Shown here: one piece after another, positions 37,559-46,980 of the stretch | Layout of the letters: each line of letters opens with the position of its first letter | How positions within the stretch are numbered: the stretch's first letter is position 1 | NCBI GenBank assembly: GCA_009712635.1 | Contig: WASS01000007.1 | Span: 65,869 to 129,868 of the forward strand | DNA from: Hungatella sp. | GTDB taxonomy: Bacteria; Bacillota; Clostridia; Lachnospirales; Lachnospiraceae | Length of the DNA stretch: 64,000 nt | Direction: 5' to 3' | The notes under the pieces: generated by a model | The model's database searches: none | What the model was told of the DNA's origin: nothing | Seen by the model: the letters and a program-made list of their open reading frames with translations, nothing else | Translations under genes and position numbers: made by a program

Positions 37559-38938
37559 CTACTGATTACCCTCTCGAAATACACTGTAACCATTTTCTTT
37601 TAATATAGTCAGTGCACTTCTTACTTTCTGTCCGCTGTCCTCTCTGCTGGGTCGGTATTCGAAATTAGCGCGGAGCTCATCGTCAGTCAATTCTTCAAAC
37701 TTCAAGGCCTTTTCAGCCCGTTTTTCATAAGCATTAAGCCTATGGGGGGCTTTTTTTATTTCAATATAATTGGTATAACAATTTCCTGCTAAAAATACAA
37801 AACAGGCAATTCCAGCCACCAGTTTCACAGCCGAGCCAACCCGGTATCTCTTCTTTCTGAAAAGCAGTGCGAAGGTAAGTATAATACCAAGTATACCGGT
37901 CTGAAACTGGAGGGCATACCTGGAACTGAGACCGTAATTCTCCAGAAGAAAGATCCATCTGGACAGTACGATCAGCACATGATTCAATCCCCCCGATATA
38001 ATTAACAGCACCGGTAAAATCGTTTCTTCATAAAGGCGGTAATACCAGTTATACCACAGTGCCAGCAAATAGAATGCAATCACCAGAAGACCCAGGAACA
38101 GGAATGGACCATTGGTACGAAAGATTTCTTCCGCCCTCTCTCCTTCAATTACCATGGAAGAAAATGATTTGATAAAAAACCGGACAAAAAATCCGGGAGT
38201 GTCCATAAGCTGTGTAAGAAGTGACACCGTCGCAGGTGCCGCATGGTCTTCCACCGCATAACTGTTGCTCCACAGATACAAAAGAAAGGGAATCAGGGCA
38301 CTAAGTCCGTAAATGGCTGGCCAGCTTCCCCGTTTTTCCCGTTGATGAAAGAACAGCATGACACAGGATAAAAGCACGGTAACGGAATAGATAGCACAAT
38401 ACGGCCCTGCCACAAGAAGGGTTGTTGCAAATGGAATTACAATCAGGCAGATCCGGTCGTGTACCCGGTCACTCCCATTCCATACCCGATCGAAAACTTC
38501 ATAATGCCAGTAAAAAAGGGCAAATGACAGAAAGTGGGCAAAACCGCTTCCGTTATTTAACATCTCCCATTTATTCAGGCTAAACAGTACCACCATGAGC
38601 ACCAGAAACCAGCCAAAAGATAGCTTCTTCCGGACGCAATAGGCAGTAATGGCGGCACCGGAAAGTCCCAGTGCCAGTACGCCCAGTACCCGGTCAAACA
38701 TGATGTTGTAATCAAAAAAGGTAACATTTATAATTCTTGCCACATAATTCACCGGAATCCGCGTCAGGATATCCGGTACAAAAAAGTGTCCTGGATCAAA
38801 TACATCAGGAAGATAGCTGTTTACCAGACGGACATAATCTGAGTAAATCCCGTCGCAGCTTGCCGTAAAGATGTACCAGAGACAGAATATGGTTCCCAGA
38901 AGAGGGACTGTATAGTAAAGGTATTTTCGCTTCATCAT
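37559..38938 (-). CDS. Polytopic membrane protein, GT-C-like
   Basis: 459 residues with about 10-11 membrane spans. After the first span an outside loop has SCDGIYSDYVRLVNSYLPD, an acidic placement typical of GT-C enzymes, and the C-terminus is a short soluble tail. I do not recognise the family with certainty; DUF6056-type proteins look like this. Either of two adjacent ATGs may be used, both after an AGGTGAG site. It sits between another GT-C-like protein and the GtrB-like enzyme, suggesting transfer of a lipid-linked sugar to the exported glycan (inference). Confidence 0.6.
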   Translation of the reverse strand: MMKRKYLYYTVPLLGTIFCLWYIFTASCDGIYSDYVRLVNSYLPDVFDPGHFFVPDILTRIPVNYVARIINVTFFDYNIMFDRVLGVLALGLSGAAITAYCVRKKLSFGWFLVLMVVLFSLNKWEMLNNGSGFAHFLSFALFYWHYEVFDRVWNGSDRVHDRICLIVIPFATTLLVAGPYCAIYSVTVLLSCVMLFFHQREKRGSWPAIYGLSALIPFLLYLWSNSYAVEDHAAPATVSLLTQLMDTPGFFVRFFIKSFSSMVIEGERAEEIFRTNGPFLFLGLLVIAFYLLALWYNWYYRLYEETILPVLLIISGGLNHVLIVLSRWIFLLENYGLSSRYALQFQTGILGIILTFALLFRKKRYRVGSAVKLVAGIACFVFLAGNCYTNYIEIKKAPHRLNAYEKRAEKALKFEELTDDELRANFEYRPSREDSGQKVRSALTILKENGYSVFREGNQ

Positions 38939-38952
38939 CTCACCTCTGTCTC

Positions 38953-40785
38953 TTAATCGGCTGTAATTTCAGCAACGACTGCCAGATGTTTATCGCCCCG
39001 CTGTTCCGATGCTGCCTGGTAAAAAAAGTTACTTTCAAACCTTAATTCTGATACTTTATACGCAGGGACATCGATCTGCGCAGTTGCAGTGCTGGAGTCA
39101 ATGGATATAACCGCTTTTTCTTCTCCTTCAACTGTAACGGTGATGTGTTCCAGTCCGGTTATCACTCCGGGATAATAGAATTTTAAATTTATTTTCCCCT
39201 CTTTGCCTGCCATGATTCTGATCTTTGCATCTTCATCAAGCCAGCCGTCTTCATAGCTGCCGTAAACCCGCTGAAATTTCAGATCTTTTACAAATGCAGT
39301 CACATCCTGGAAGGCATTATGCTCCGGATCCTCCCGCAGGATCAGCATGTTGGGAGTAACAAGACCAATATCTCTGATGGAATCAATAAATATGACTTCA
39401 GTTCCTTCCGCCAGACGTTTGCTGTCAAAGGTCTTAAAAAAGGTGCGGGCTGTGAAATCACTCATTTCATAAGTATTGCCGATAATATAGATCTTTTTGC
39501 CAAATATATTGTTCCCATACTTTCCATAGGTCTCTTCTGCCAGAGAATTGTATCGCAGCTGAGAGGACCAGTAGTAAAGATTATGGTATTCCCCCCGGTA
39601 AAAGCTTTCAACAGGAAGCATCAATATCCCGTAAAGCACAAAAAGACCGCAATATAAAAGAGGTTTTGCAGTCAGTATCTGTCCCTCTTTTAGCGGTACT
39701 GTTTCTCCGCATAGATACGAGGCAAACAGCCATGCGGCAGTCATGGAAACATAGATCCATCTGGTTTCCACACGGATGGTAACACTTGAAGATCCAATGC
39801 ACAGGGCTATGAAAACAACAAATAATGTAATAATCGGCAGCCGTACTTTTAATTTCTCTCTGTCTTTAAATAACACGATTAGAAATCCCACAATCATGAT
39901 CACAAGAGATAAATTGGCAAGCATAACAAGTACCCGTACCCAGGAGGGCGACTGGCTCCAGCTTAAACCGCTTAAATAATCAGGACCTACATTGATACCA
40001 AATATATAAAGAACCTGGTTAAACGCATATCGGATGCTCTGGGATACACTGAATGTATCGGCTACTGTAGTTCCTCCGGTTCCCGCAGGAGAAATACTTC
40101 CAATGGTAAGGAAACGGATAAACTGAACTGCCAGAAATGCTCCGGTTATGCTAAGCCAATAGGCAACTTTTTTTTCCTTTTTCATAAGGAATGCAATGAA
40201 AAACAAAGGAAGAAGAACCATATAACGTTCATGGACAAAACAAACACTGAAATACAGCCCCACTGCTGTCCAGATATATCGATCGTTCTGCTCCTTTCCG
40301 GATAAATACTGGTACAAAGAGTAGAGTATTCCGATTGCCATCCAAAGAGCCATACTTTCCATAAGACCGTACACCTGACTGATCTGGTAGTAAGACATTC
40401 TGGAAAGAAGATATAAAAATCCGCAGCCAAGTCCAACAAACCAACGATGGGAAAGACGTTTCCCAAAACGGTATATAGTATACGCAATACAGCTGTTTAG
40501 CAAAATATTAAAGGGCACGAACCATTCCGTATGACTTCCGAGAGCCATCATTTCCAGCCACGCCGCCAGATAATAAACAAAGCGGAACCGGGTACTTCCA
40601 AATGGAATTACAAACTGCCGAAAGGTTTGCTCCCCATAACAGGACCATAAATAGAGATCGTCCATATAAAGTCCATTTATTTTAATGCCTCTGTTAATGA
40701 AAAAAGCGAAGGAAACCAAAAGCAGAGCTGCAATGACTTCGTTTTTCCATAACGCTTCCTTACCCATCCATTGTCTCTCTTCCAT
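38953..40785 (-). CDS. Polytopic membrane protein, GT-C-like glycosyltransferase candidate
   Basis: 610 residues. About 11-12 spans fill residues 12-400, followed by a soluble outside domain of about 190 residues ending in a beta-rich module. NGLYMDDLYLWSCYG (about 37-51), right after the first span, has the Asp pair GT-C enzymes use for catalysis or metal binding. No family name can be assigned from the sequence alone. RBS aggaGG is 6-8 bases before the ATG. Same operon as the GtrB-like enzyme; predicted acceptor is the heptose-containing polysaccharide. Confidence 0.6.
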   Translation of the reverse strand: MEERQWMGKEALWKNEVIAALLLVSFAFFINRGIKINGLYMDDLYLWSCYGEQTFRQFVIPFGSTRFRFVYYLAAWLEMMALGSHTEWFVPFNILLNSCIAYTIYRFGKRLSHRWFVGLGCGFLYLLSRMSYYQISQVYGLMESMALWMAIGILYSLYQYLSGKEQNDRYIWTAVGLYFSVCFVHERYMVLLPLFFIAFLMKKEKKVAYWLSITGAFLAVQFIRFLTIGSISPAGTGGTTVADTFSVSQSIRYAFNQVLYIFGINVGPDYLSGLSWSQSPSWVRVLVMLANLSLVIMIVGFLIVLFKDREKLKVRLPIITLFVVFIALCIGSSSVTIRVETRWIYVSMTAAWLFASYLCGETVPLKEGQILTAKPLLYCGLFVLYGILMLPVESFYRGEYHNLYYWSSQLRYNSLAEETYGKYGNNIFGKKIYIIGNTYEMSDFTARTFFKTFDSKRLAEGTEVIFIDSIRDIGLVTPNMLILREDPEHNAFQDVTAFVKDLKFQRVYGSYEDGWLDEDAKIRIMAGKEGKINLKFYYPGVITGLEHITVTVEGEEKAVISIDSSTATAQIDVPAYKVSELRFESNFFYQAASEQRGDKHLAVVAEITAD

Positions 40786-40809
40786 ATTTTCCTCCTTTTC
40801 CCGTAAATA

Positions 40810-41445
40810 TTAGAAAAACCGTTCTTCCAGCATCAGACATAATGCATGATATACTGGCAAATGAAGCTCCTGGATTTTAAAGGTTTCTTTCTCTGGCACC
40901 ACGATGGATACGTCAGCCGTCTCTTTTAACTCACCGCCGTCTCTTCCGGTCAGACCAATGGTTTTCATACCAATCGCCCTGGCTGCCGTCATGGCATACA
41001 TAATGTTTTTTGAATTTCCTGATGTGGAAATTCCAAGAAGAACATCTCCCTCTTTTCCATAGCCGTATGTCTGCTGAGCATAGATAAGATTTCCGTCTAC
41101 ATCATTTAAATAAGCAGTGGAGAGACCCGGGTGGCCTGTTAAGGCAATGGCTGGAAGTCCTCCCTGAAGTTTATCTGCAAGTTCCTTACCGCGAACTGGA
41201 TCTGCCCCGGTAAGCTTTTCTGCAAATTCTGCTGATACTGCTCTGGGTTTTACGAAGCCCTTCATCAATTCACCCACGATGTGCTCCGCATCCGCGCAGC
41301 TTCCACCATTTCCGGCAATCAAAAGCTTTCCTCCGTTTTTATAACAGTTCTCAAGAATCTCATAAGCTTCCTTTATGTCATCCTTAACACTGGTTAATAT
41401 CGGATAACGTGTAAGAAGCTCCTCCAAATAATTCATGGGTTCCAT
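40810..41445 (-). CDS. gmhA: Sedoheptulose-7-phosphate isomerase
   Basis: 211 residues, single SIS domain. AGNGGSCADAEHIVGEL contains the Ser and His/Asp residues of the GmhA active site, and GDVLLGISTSGNSKN is the phosphosugar loop. It converts sedoheptulose 7-phosphate to D-glycero-D-manno-heptose 7-phosphate, the first step of GDP-heptose synthesis. The ATG at 41,445 is favoured by GGAG 10 bases upstream, giving a 5-base gap to gmhB; a frame start at 41,478 would overlap gmhB. Confidence 0.93.
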   Translation of the reverse strand: MEPMNYLEELLTRYPILTSVKDDIKEAYEILENCYKNGGKLLIAGNGGSCADAEHIVGELMKGFVKPRAVSAEFAEKLTGADPVRGKELADKLQGGLPAIALTGHPGLSTAYLNDVDGNLIYAQQTYGYGKEGDVLLGISTSGNSKNIMYAMTAARAIGMKTIGLTGRDGGELKETADVSIVVPEKETFKIQELHLPVYHALCLMLEERFF

Positions 41446-41450
41446 CAAGC

Positions 41451-42029
41451 TCACACTCCTTCTCTTTTTAGGATCCATTCTGCTGCCGATGTCATATCTT
41501 CTGCATAAGCATCGAATGCTTCCATTTTTTCTGCTTTTGTCAGTCCGTTATATAATTCTTTCCCATATCCGGTCCCTACAAGAATCGATTTAACGCCATA
41601 TCTGCGCCCTGCCTCTGTATCCAGAAGCTTATCTCCGATCATGTAGGAATGGGACTTATCCACCTTAAAGTACTTCTCTGCCATCTCAAACATTCCGATA
41701 TCCGGTTTGCGGCAATGACAGGACTTTTTATATTCTCCGATTCCATGAACCGGATGATGAGGGCAGTAAAAATAGCAGTCTATCTCTGCTCCGTCTTTTG
41801 CAAGAAGACGGTTCATGTATACATGCAGCTGTTCCACATCCGACTCGCTGTAATAACCTCTGGCGACTCCCGCCTGATTGGTCACAACAACCAGACGAAA
41901 CCCCTGTTCCTTTAATCGCTTTAATGCAGCAGAGACACCGGGAAGAATCACTAAGTCCGAGGGTTTGTGTAAATATTCCACTTCTTCATTGATTGTTCCA
42001 TCCCGATCTAAAAAAACAATTTTATCCAT
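41451..42029 (-). CDS. gmhB: D-glycero-D-manno-heptose 1,7-bisphosphate phosphatase
   Basis: 192 residues, HAD family. Motif I FLDRDGTIN (6-14), the VVTNQAGVARG motif II and Cys/His zinc ligands (CPHHP...CHCRKP) are typical of GmhB. It removes the 7-phosphate so that heptose 1-phosphate can be activated. Lies between gmhA and hddA in pathway order. Confidence 0.94.
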   Translation of the reverse strand: MDKIVFLDRDGTINEEVEYLHKPSDLVILPGVSAALKRLKEQGFRLVVVTNQAGVARGYYSESDVEQLHVYMNRLLAKDGAEIDCYFYCPHHPVHGIGEYKKSCHCRKPDIGMFEMAEKYFKVDKSHSYMIGDKLLDTEAGRRYGVKSILVGTGYGKELYNGLTKAEKMEAFDAYAEDMTSAAEWILKREGV

Positions 42030-42064
42030 CTTATACCTTCCTCTGCTGCCTGTTTTTCCAATCT

Positions 42065-43138
42065 TTATTTTAAATTAAAATGATACTGTCCGCCGGGTAT
42101 GGAAACCTTAACATCCTGATAATCCCATCGTGCTTCATCTGTAATCCAGCTTTGGGCGCCTCGTAACTCAAAATTCCAGTCAGTCAGCTGTCCTCCCGCT
42201 GCTTCCATCCTTGCAGCCACTTTATGGCGTACATTATAGGGACAGTAAACAAGTAAAAATCCGCCGCCGCCGGCTCCAAGAAGTTTTCCGCCCAGTGCTC
42301 CGGCTTTTAAGGCCTCCTCATAGAGTTCATCAATCTGTGGAGTGGTAATCTTGCTGCTCATTCTCTTTTTGCTTTTCCAGCCATAATCCAAAAGCTTGCC
42401 AAAGCTATATAAATTACCCTTTAAGAGTTCATCCTTCATGGCATAAGCAAGCGCCTTCACTTCACACATCGCCTCAAATGGATCCTTTTTCTCATAGTTT
42501 GAGACCTGATCCTTAATAATGTTGGCAGATACATGGACGTTTCCTGTATAGCAAAGCAGAAGGTTATACTGCAATTCATGAATGATTTCCTTTTTAATTC
42601 TGAGCGGATTGACTACCACGTTGTTGCGTCCGTGGAATTCTATAAAATTAAAGCCTCCGAAGGTTGCGGCATACTGATCCTGATATCCGCCGTCAATCTT
42701 AAGGTCCTCTCTCTCCACCTGATAAGCAAGATCAGCCATGGCATAGCTGTCAAGCTCCACACCCTTCCATCTTGCCATAGCTGTTAATAGTGCCACCATG
42801 ACCGTAGAAGAGGTTCCGAGACCAGATCCGGGAGGTGCGTCACACTGTAAGTAAACTTCACAGCCCTGCTTAATATCCATTGCTTTTAAGGCAGCTGTAA
42901 CAAGATCCAGCCGTCCATCGTATACATAGTTTTCTTTTGTATTATACTTGACTGTCATGTCAAAATCCAGGGAATGGACGATGATCTGGTCATCTTGTCT
43001 CGGAACAATGGAGCAGTATGCATATTTGTTGATGGTACTGCCAATTATGGCTCCTCCCTGCTCGATGCAGAAGGGAGCAACGTCTGTTCCTCCTCCTCCA
43101 AAGCTGACACGTAGAGGGGCACGTCCTCTGATTATCAT
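42065..43138 (-). CDS. hddA: D-glycero-D-manno-heptose 7-phosphate kinase
   Basis: 357 residues, GHMP kinase. RAPLRVSFGGGGTDVAPF starts the protein, PPGSGLGTSSTVMVALL is the ATP loop and LLGAGGGGFLLVY the C-terminal GHMP motif. HddA enzymes phosphorylate C1 in the GDP branch, whereas the ADP branch uses HldE; the presence of hddA and hddC shows that this is the GDP-D-glycero-alpha-D-manno-heptose route. Start overlaps the hddC stop by four bases. Confidence 0.93.
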   Translation of the reverse strand: MIIRGRAPLRVSFGGGGTDVAPFCIEQGGAIIGSTINKYAYCSIVPRQDDQIIVHSLDFDMTVKYNTKENYVYDGRLDLVTAALKAMDIKQGCEVYLQCDAPPGSGLGTSSTVMVALLTAMARWKGVELDSYAMADLAYQVEREDLKIDGGYQDQYAATFGGFNFIEFHGRNNVVVNPLRIKKEIIHELQYNLLLCYTGNVHVSANIIKDQVSNYEKKDPFEAMCEVKALAYAMKDELLKGNLYSFGKLLDYGWKSKKRMSSKITTPQIDELYEEALKAGALGGKLLGAGGGGFLLVYCPYNVRHKVAARMEAAGGQLTDWNFELRGAQSWITDEARWDYQDVKVSIPGGQYHFNLK

Positions 43139-43842
43139 ATGATCACCCTTCCTTCCTTAACATCTTCCATGAAACGGTAATAATCTTCCGGAATACCGAT
43201 ATCAATGAAATAACCGTCATTTACCAGACCGCCAAGCTTTCTTCCCTCCAAAAGCCACTGGGGAATCATATCATGCTCAAGAGAAACCTTTCCTTCCGGA
43301 ATAGTATCTAAAAGAGCGCGTTTTATTAAATAGAATCCACCGTTAATGGTTCCTTCTTTGGACTCCTCCACCTTTTCATCAAAAGCGGTCAGACGGCCGT
43401 TTTCTAAAACTGCCTGTCCATAGCGGGATACATCAGGAACTTTCCGGAGAACAAGAGCCATATCAAGGTCCTTTTCCTCCATCAGTCCCGTAAAGCTGCT
43501 GCAGTCAATCTGATAGAAGGTATCTGCGTTTAAGGCGAAAAACATGTCTTCTGTCACCTGTTTTCCGGCATTCTTTATGGCTCCTGCCGTTCCTAACAGT
43601 TCCTCCTCATAAGCATAAGAAACACGGATTCCCCATTTGGATCCATCTTCAAAATAATCTTCCACCATAGAACCTTTATATCCTACTGCAAAGATAATCT
43701 CTGTTACGCCGTACTGAATCAGCTGTCTCACAACATATTCCATAAAAGGCTTCTCTTCTATCAGCGCCATGGGCTTTGGCCGGTCACTTACTACGGATCG
43801 CAGTCTGGTACCAAGCCCGCCTGCCAGCAAAACTGCCTGCAT
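43135..43842 (-). CDS. hddC: D-glycero-alpha-D-manno-heptose 1-phosphate guanylyltransferase
   Basis: 235 residues, nucleotidyltransferase fold. AGGLGTRLRSVVSDRPKPM (7-25) is the GTP/Mg signature, followed by IFAVGYKGSMVEDYFEDG and FALNADTFY. It finishes the GDP-heptose pathway. Similar enzymes activate other sugars, but the company of gmhA, gmhB and hddA makes heptose the clear choice. Confidence 0.92.
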   Translation of the reverse strand: MQAVLLAGGLGTRLRSVVSDRPKPMALIEEKPFMEYVVRQLIQYGVTEIIFAVGYKGSMVEDYFEDGSKWGIRVSYAYEEELLGTAGAIKNAGKQVTEDMFFALNADTFYQIDCSSFTGLMEEKDLDMALVLRKVPDVSRYGQAVLENGRLTAFDEKVEESKEGTINGGFYLIKRALLDTIPEGKVSLEHDMIPQWLLEGRKLGGLVNDGYFIDIGIPEDYYRFMEDVKEGRVII

Positions 43843-43866
43843 CTTAATGTCCTCCCTTGTTATATA

Positions 43867-46800
43867 TTAAAAATCCTCGCCCACTACGCTCCATGCCGCA
43901 TCAATGCTGTGATACGTCCGAATGTAGTTCTGTGTATTCTGGCTCATCTGCCTTAAGCTGTCCGGATCATTGTAAAGTGCAATTACTTCTTCCGCAAATG
44001 TTTCCGGTTCATCTCTTACTACCATCACCTGATCTGCCTCTGGAATTCCTTCGGCTCCGATGGAAGTGGTTACAACGGGAGCGCCATAATAAAGTGCTTC
44101 AATTACTTTTCCCTTTACACCTGCCCCGTATCGAAGTGGAACTACTACAATCCGGCAGCTGGCATAAAGACTTGCCAGTTCTTCTTCCGTAACAAAACCC
44201 TTTACAATAATTCCGTTATCCGGCTGCTCCAGGGCTTTGATCTCATCGGTAACCTTGGAACCTACAATGTAGAAATTAACCGGTATCTGCGCTCTGATTA
44301 ATGGGAATATCTCTCTTGCAAACCACAATACCGCATCTGCATTAGGCGGATGTGCAAATCCGCCCACAAACAGCAGACCTTCCCTCTTTTCAAAGTCATT
44401 TGGAATCTGATTTAAAAACCGGTCAAATACGTAAGCTACAATTGCTTTTACAGGAACAGAAGGCTCTATTTCATGAATGGCTTCCCGCTCAACATATGAT
44501 GGATAATAGGAAACAGCCGCTTTTTTCATCAGGCGCAGCTCCATAGATCTCCAGTATTCAGAAGCTTCCCGTTTCTTAGGATCTCCGGTAAGCTCATATT
44601 CTCTGCCTTCCCGAAGGAAATGAAGGTCATGTCCGTAATAAATCAGCTTGATGCTGGTATTTTCCCGGAGAAAGTCAATGTATTTCTGTGCGATATGGGG
44701 GCGGTTTAAATAAGCTGCCTTTATATCATCACCATGTGCCTTTAACCAGTCCCAGATACCTGCCTGATATTCCCTGCCGTAAAGAATCTCGATTCCCATC
44801 TGCTGTAATGCGGTGGAATAGGGCTCTTCATGAAGGAAATTGTCTCCCAGAAACTTGACCACATATCCCTTATCAATAAACATTTTTAAATACTGGAATG
44901 TAGTTTTGGAACCTGCATCCCGGTCGTAGGTAGGTACATAATGATCCACTACCAGGATGATATCCTTTCCCTGGCTTCTTTCTCTGGCACGGAATGGATC
45001 AGGGTTACCGTTATTTTCGCTCTGACAGCTGAACTCAGCCGCCCATTTTTCTTTCAGCTTTTTACTATTTTCCACCTGATAGCGTTTTAAGCCAGAACCA
45101 TTGACATCGGTTCCGTTTGAAATGCCTTCAAAATGAATCACTTTGGAAAGAGGCTGATAAACCACCCGGTAGCCGGCTTTGCGCACCTCAAATGCAAGAT
45201 CGGAATCTTCACAATAAGCTGGTGCAAAGCGTTCATCAAAGCCGCCGATCCATTTCCACAAATCATTGGAAAGAAGGATTGCAGCACCGGAAATATAATC
45301 TACGTCTTTTACATAATTGTATTCAGGTTTCTCCGGATCATCAAGGCGCCCGTAATTCCAGCCGGAGCCGTCGCTCCATAAGATTCCGCCAGCCTCCTGA
45401 AGCCGTCCGTCAGGATAAACCAGCTTAGATCCCACCATTCCGATGGAGGGATCCGACTCGATTAGATTAACCAGACTGTCCAGCCAGCCGTCGGTTACCT
45501 GAGTATCATTGTTCAAAAACATGATGTACTTTCCTCTTGCCGACTTTGCCGCCTGATTGCAGTTTCTTAAAAATCCCTGGTTGGTTTCATTGCGGCAGAT
45601 CACCACATTCTCTGTGAATCTGGACAACTCTGCTGTCGCATCCGTTGATACATCATCTGCAATGATTATCTCATAATCCACATTTTTTGTGTGCTCCAGT
45701 ATGGACAGGAGACATGCATAAGTATAATGGATCTGGTTGTAAACCGGTATGACGATGGATACCATGGGATGTCCTTCTTTTACAAAACGAAGTTTTCCAT
45801 GTATCCGGTATGCCGCTCCGATTTTCATGTCGCCTTCCATGAGATTTCTTCCCTCATCTGTTGTATAGAGGGAAATGGATTTTACAGGGTGAAGAATGGT
45901 TTCCTTTATATAAAACAGCACTTTCCGTTTCTTTGTACCTTCAGGGAATTTCTCATTAAAGATTCTTTTCAGCCTGCGCAGTACCTTATAGGAGAAGGAT
46001 TCATGCCTTCTTAACTGTTCAATAATCCCCTGCATGGTTTCACAGTCTTTTCTAAGGGAAGCAATAATCATGTCCTGGTTGGCAACATGGTTATCCGTTA
46101 AGCGCTTTTCCTCCTGCTGTTTTGTAATGGTCAGATCCTTTTCCTTTAATTCAGCCTTCATCTGGGCAATCTGATCCTTGGTATCATCAATCATCTGAGA
46201 TACCTCGAACATGCTGTCCGGCAGGGCAAATGTCTCATGCATATAGTTTAAGAGATAGATCTGCTGGTTCTCACCGTGAACATATTCCTGAAAATGACGT
46301 TCCATCTCTTCATAAATTCCAATCAGTTCACCGTCCACTCCCTGCTCTTCCATAAACACTTCCCTGGATTCATAGTTCAGGATGCTTTTATACTGCTCAT
46401 AAAAATAATACAGTACCCGGAATTTTATGAAATTAACGGGAACAGGAAAAGAGAATACCCATTCATAATCCAGACAGTAAGGACCGTCTTCTGTCATCAT
46501 GATATTCTCAAACAGGCAGTCTATATTGGAATGTTTAAATGCCCAGTCTCTTCTAATCTGTTCTGCAGTATCCGGAAGCACACCGAATACTTCTTCAAAC
46601 TCCGGCGTGATATGGAACGGCGTCATGTAATCATCATGTACCTTTAAAATCATGGAGATGCCGTCTTCCAAAGAGGCTTCCGAAACTTTCCCGTTTACAA
46701 TCTGCCGGCCAAGAATCTCAGCATACGTCTCACCTTTTAAAAATGCAAACCTGGCGGTTGTTCCATCTGAGCTGACCGTTACGTCTGCCACATGTAACCC

Positions 46801-46980
46801 CTGATTTTGTTCCGTTAAATTATTGTATTTTTCTTCAAAGGAACGGATATGAGGGATTCCCTCTGCCGTCAGGGCAGTCTTTTCCACATAAGGCAGTCCA
46901 TTTTCTTCCACCAGACTGGTGCGTATCTGAAAAGCTTCTCTTCTTGTTTTATTATATTTTACAAAATTAATTTTCTTCAT
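43867..46980 (-). CDS. Giant kinase-like/coiled-coil/GT2/GT4 protein
   Basis: 1,037 residues in four parts. (a) About 1-260, protein-kinase-like or APH-like: a Lys in YVEKTAL, hinge FLKGETYAEIL, a catalytic-loop-like NIDCLFENIMM and CLDYEW in the place of DFG. (b) About 265-330, a charged coiled coil (DTKDQIAQMKAELKEKD). (c) About 400-640, GT2 core (VSIVIPVYNQIHYTY, FLNNDTQVTDGWL). (d) About 670-1,037, GT4/GT1-type domain with VPLRYGAGVKGKVIEALYYG. The kinase plus coiled coil recalls the WbdD chain terminator of ABC-exported O antigens. The methyltransferase that WbdD carries is a separate gene overlapping this one by 14 bases. Likely builds and perhaps caps the glycan at the inner membrane face (inference). 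Confidence 0.8.
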   Translation of the reverse strand: MKKINFVKYNKTRREAFQIRTSLVEENGLPYVEKTALTAEGIPHIRSFEEKYNNLTEQNQGLHVADVTVSSDGTTARFAFLKGETYAEILGRQIVNGKVSEASLEDGISMILKVHDDYMTPFHITPEFEEVFGVLPDTAEQIRRDWAFKHSNIDCLFENIMMTEDGPYCLDYEWVFSFPVPVNFIKFRVLYYFYEQYKSILNYESREVFMEEQGVDGELIGIYEEMERHFQEYVHGENQQIYLLNYMHETFALPDSMFEVSQMIDDTKDQIAQMKAELKEKDLTITKQQEEKRLTDNHVANQDMIIASLRKDCETMQGIIEQLRRHESFSYKVLRRLKRIFNEKFPEGTKKRKVLFYIKETILHPVKSISLYTTDEGRNLMEGDMKIGAAYRIHGKLRFVKEGHPMVSIVIPVYNQIHYTYACLLSILEHTKNVDYEIIIADDVSTDATAELSRFTENVVICRNETNQGFLRNCNQAAKSARGKYIMFLNNDTQVTDGWLDSLVNLIESDPSIGMVGSKLVYPDGRLQEAGGILWSDGSGWNYGRLDDPEKPEYNYVKDVDYISGAAILLSNDLWKWIGGFDERFAPAYCEDSDLAFEVRKAGYRVVYQPLSKVIHFEGISNGTDVNGSGLKRYQVENSKKLKEKWAAEFSCQSENNGNPDPFRARERSQGKDIILVVDHYVPTYDRDAGSKTTFQYLKMFIDKGYVVKFLGDNFLHEEPYSTALQQMGIEILYGREYQAGIWDWLKAHGDDIKAAYLNRPHIAQKYIDFLRENTSIKLIYYGHDLHFLREGREYELTGDPKKREASEYWRSMELRLMKKAAVSYYPSYVEREAIHEIEPSVPVKAIVAYVFDRFLNQIPNDFEKREGLLFVGGFAHPPNADAVLWFAREIFPLIRAQIPVNFYIVGSKVTDEIKALEQPDNGIIVKGFVTEEELASLYASCRIVVVPLRYGAGVKGKVIEALYYGAPVVTTSIGAEGIPEADQVMVVRDEPETFAEEVIALYNDPDSLRQMSQNTQNYIRTYHSIDAAWSVVGEDF

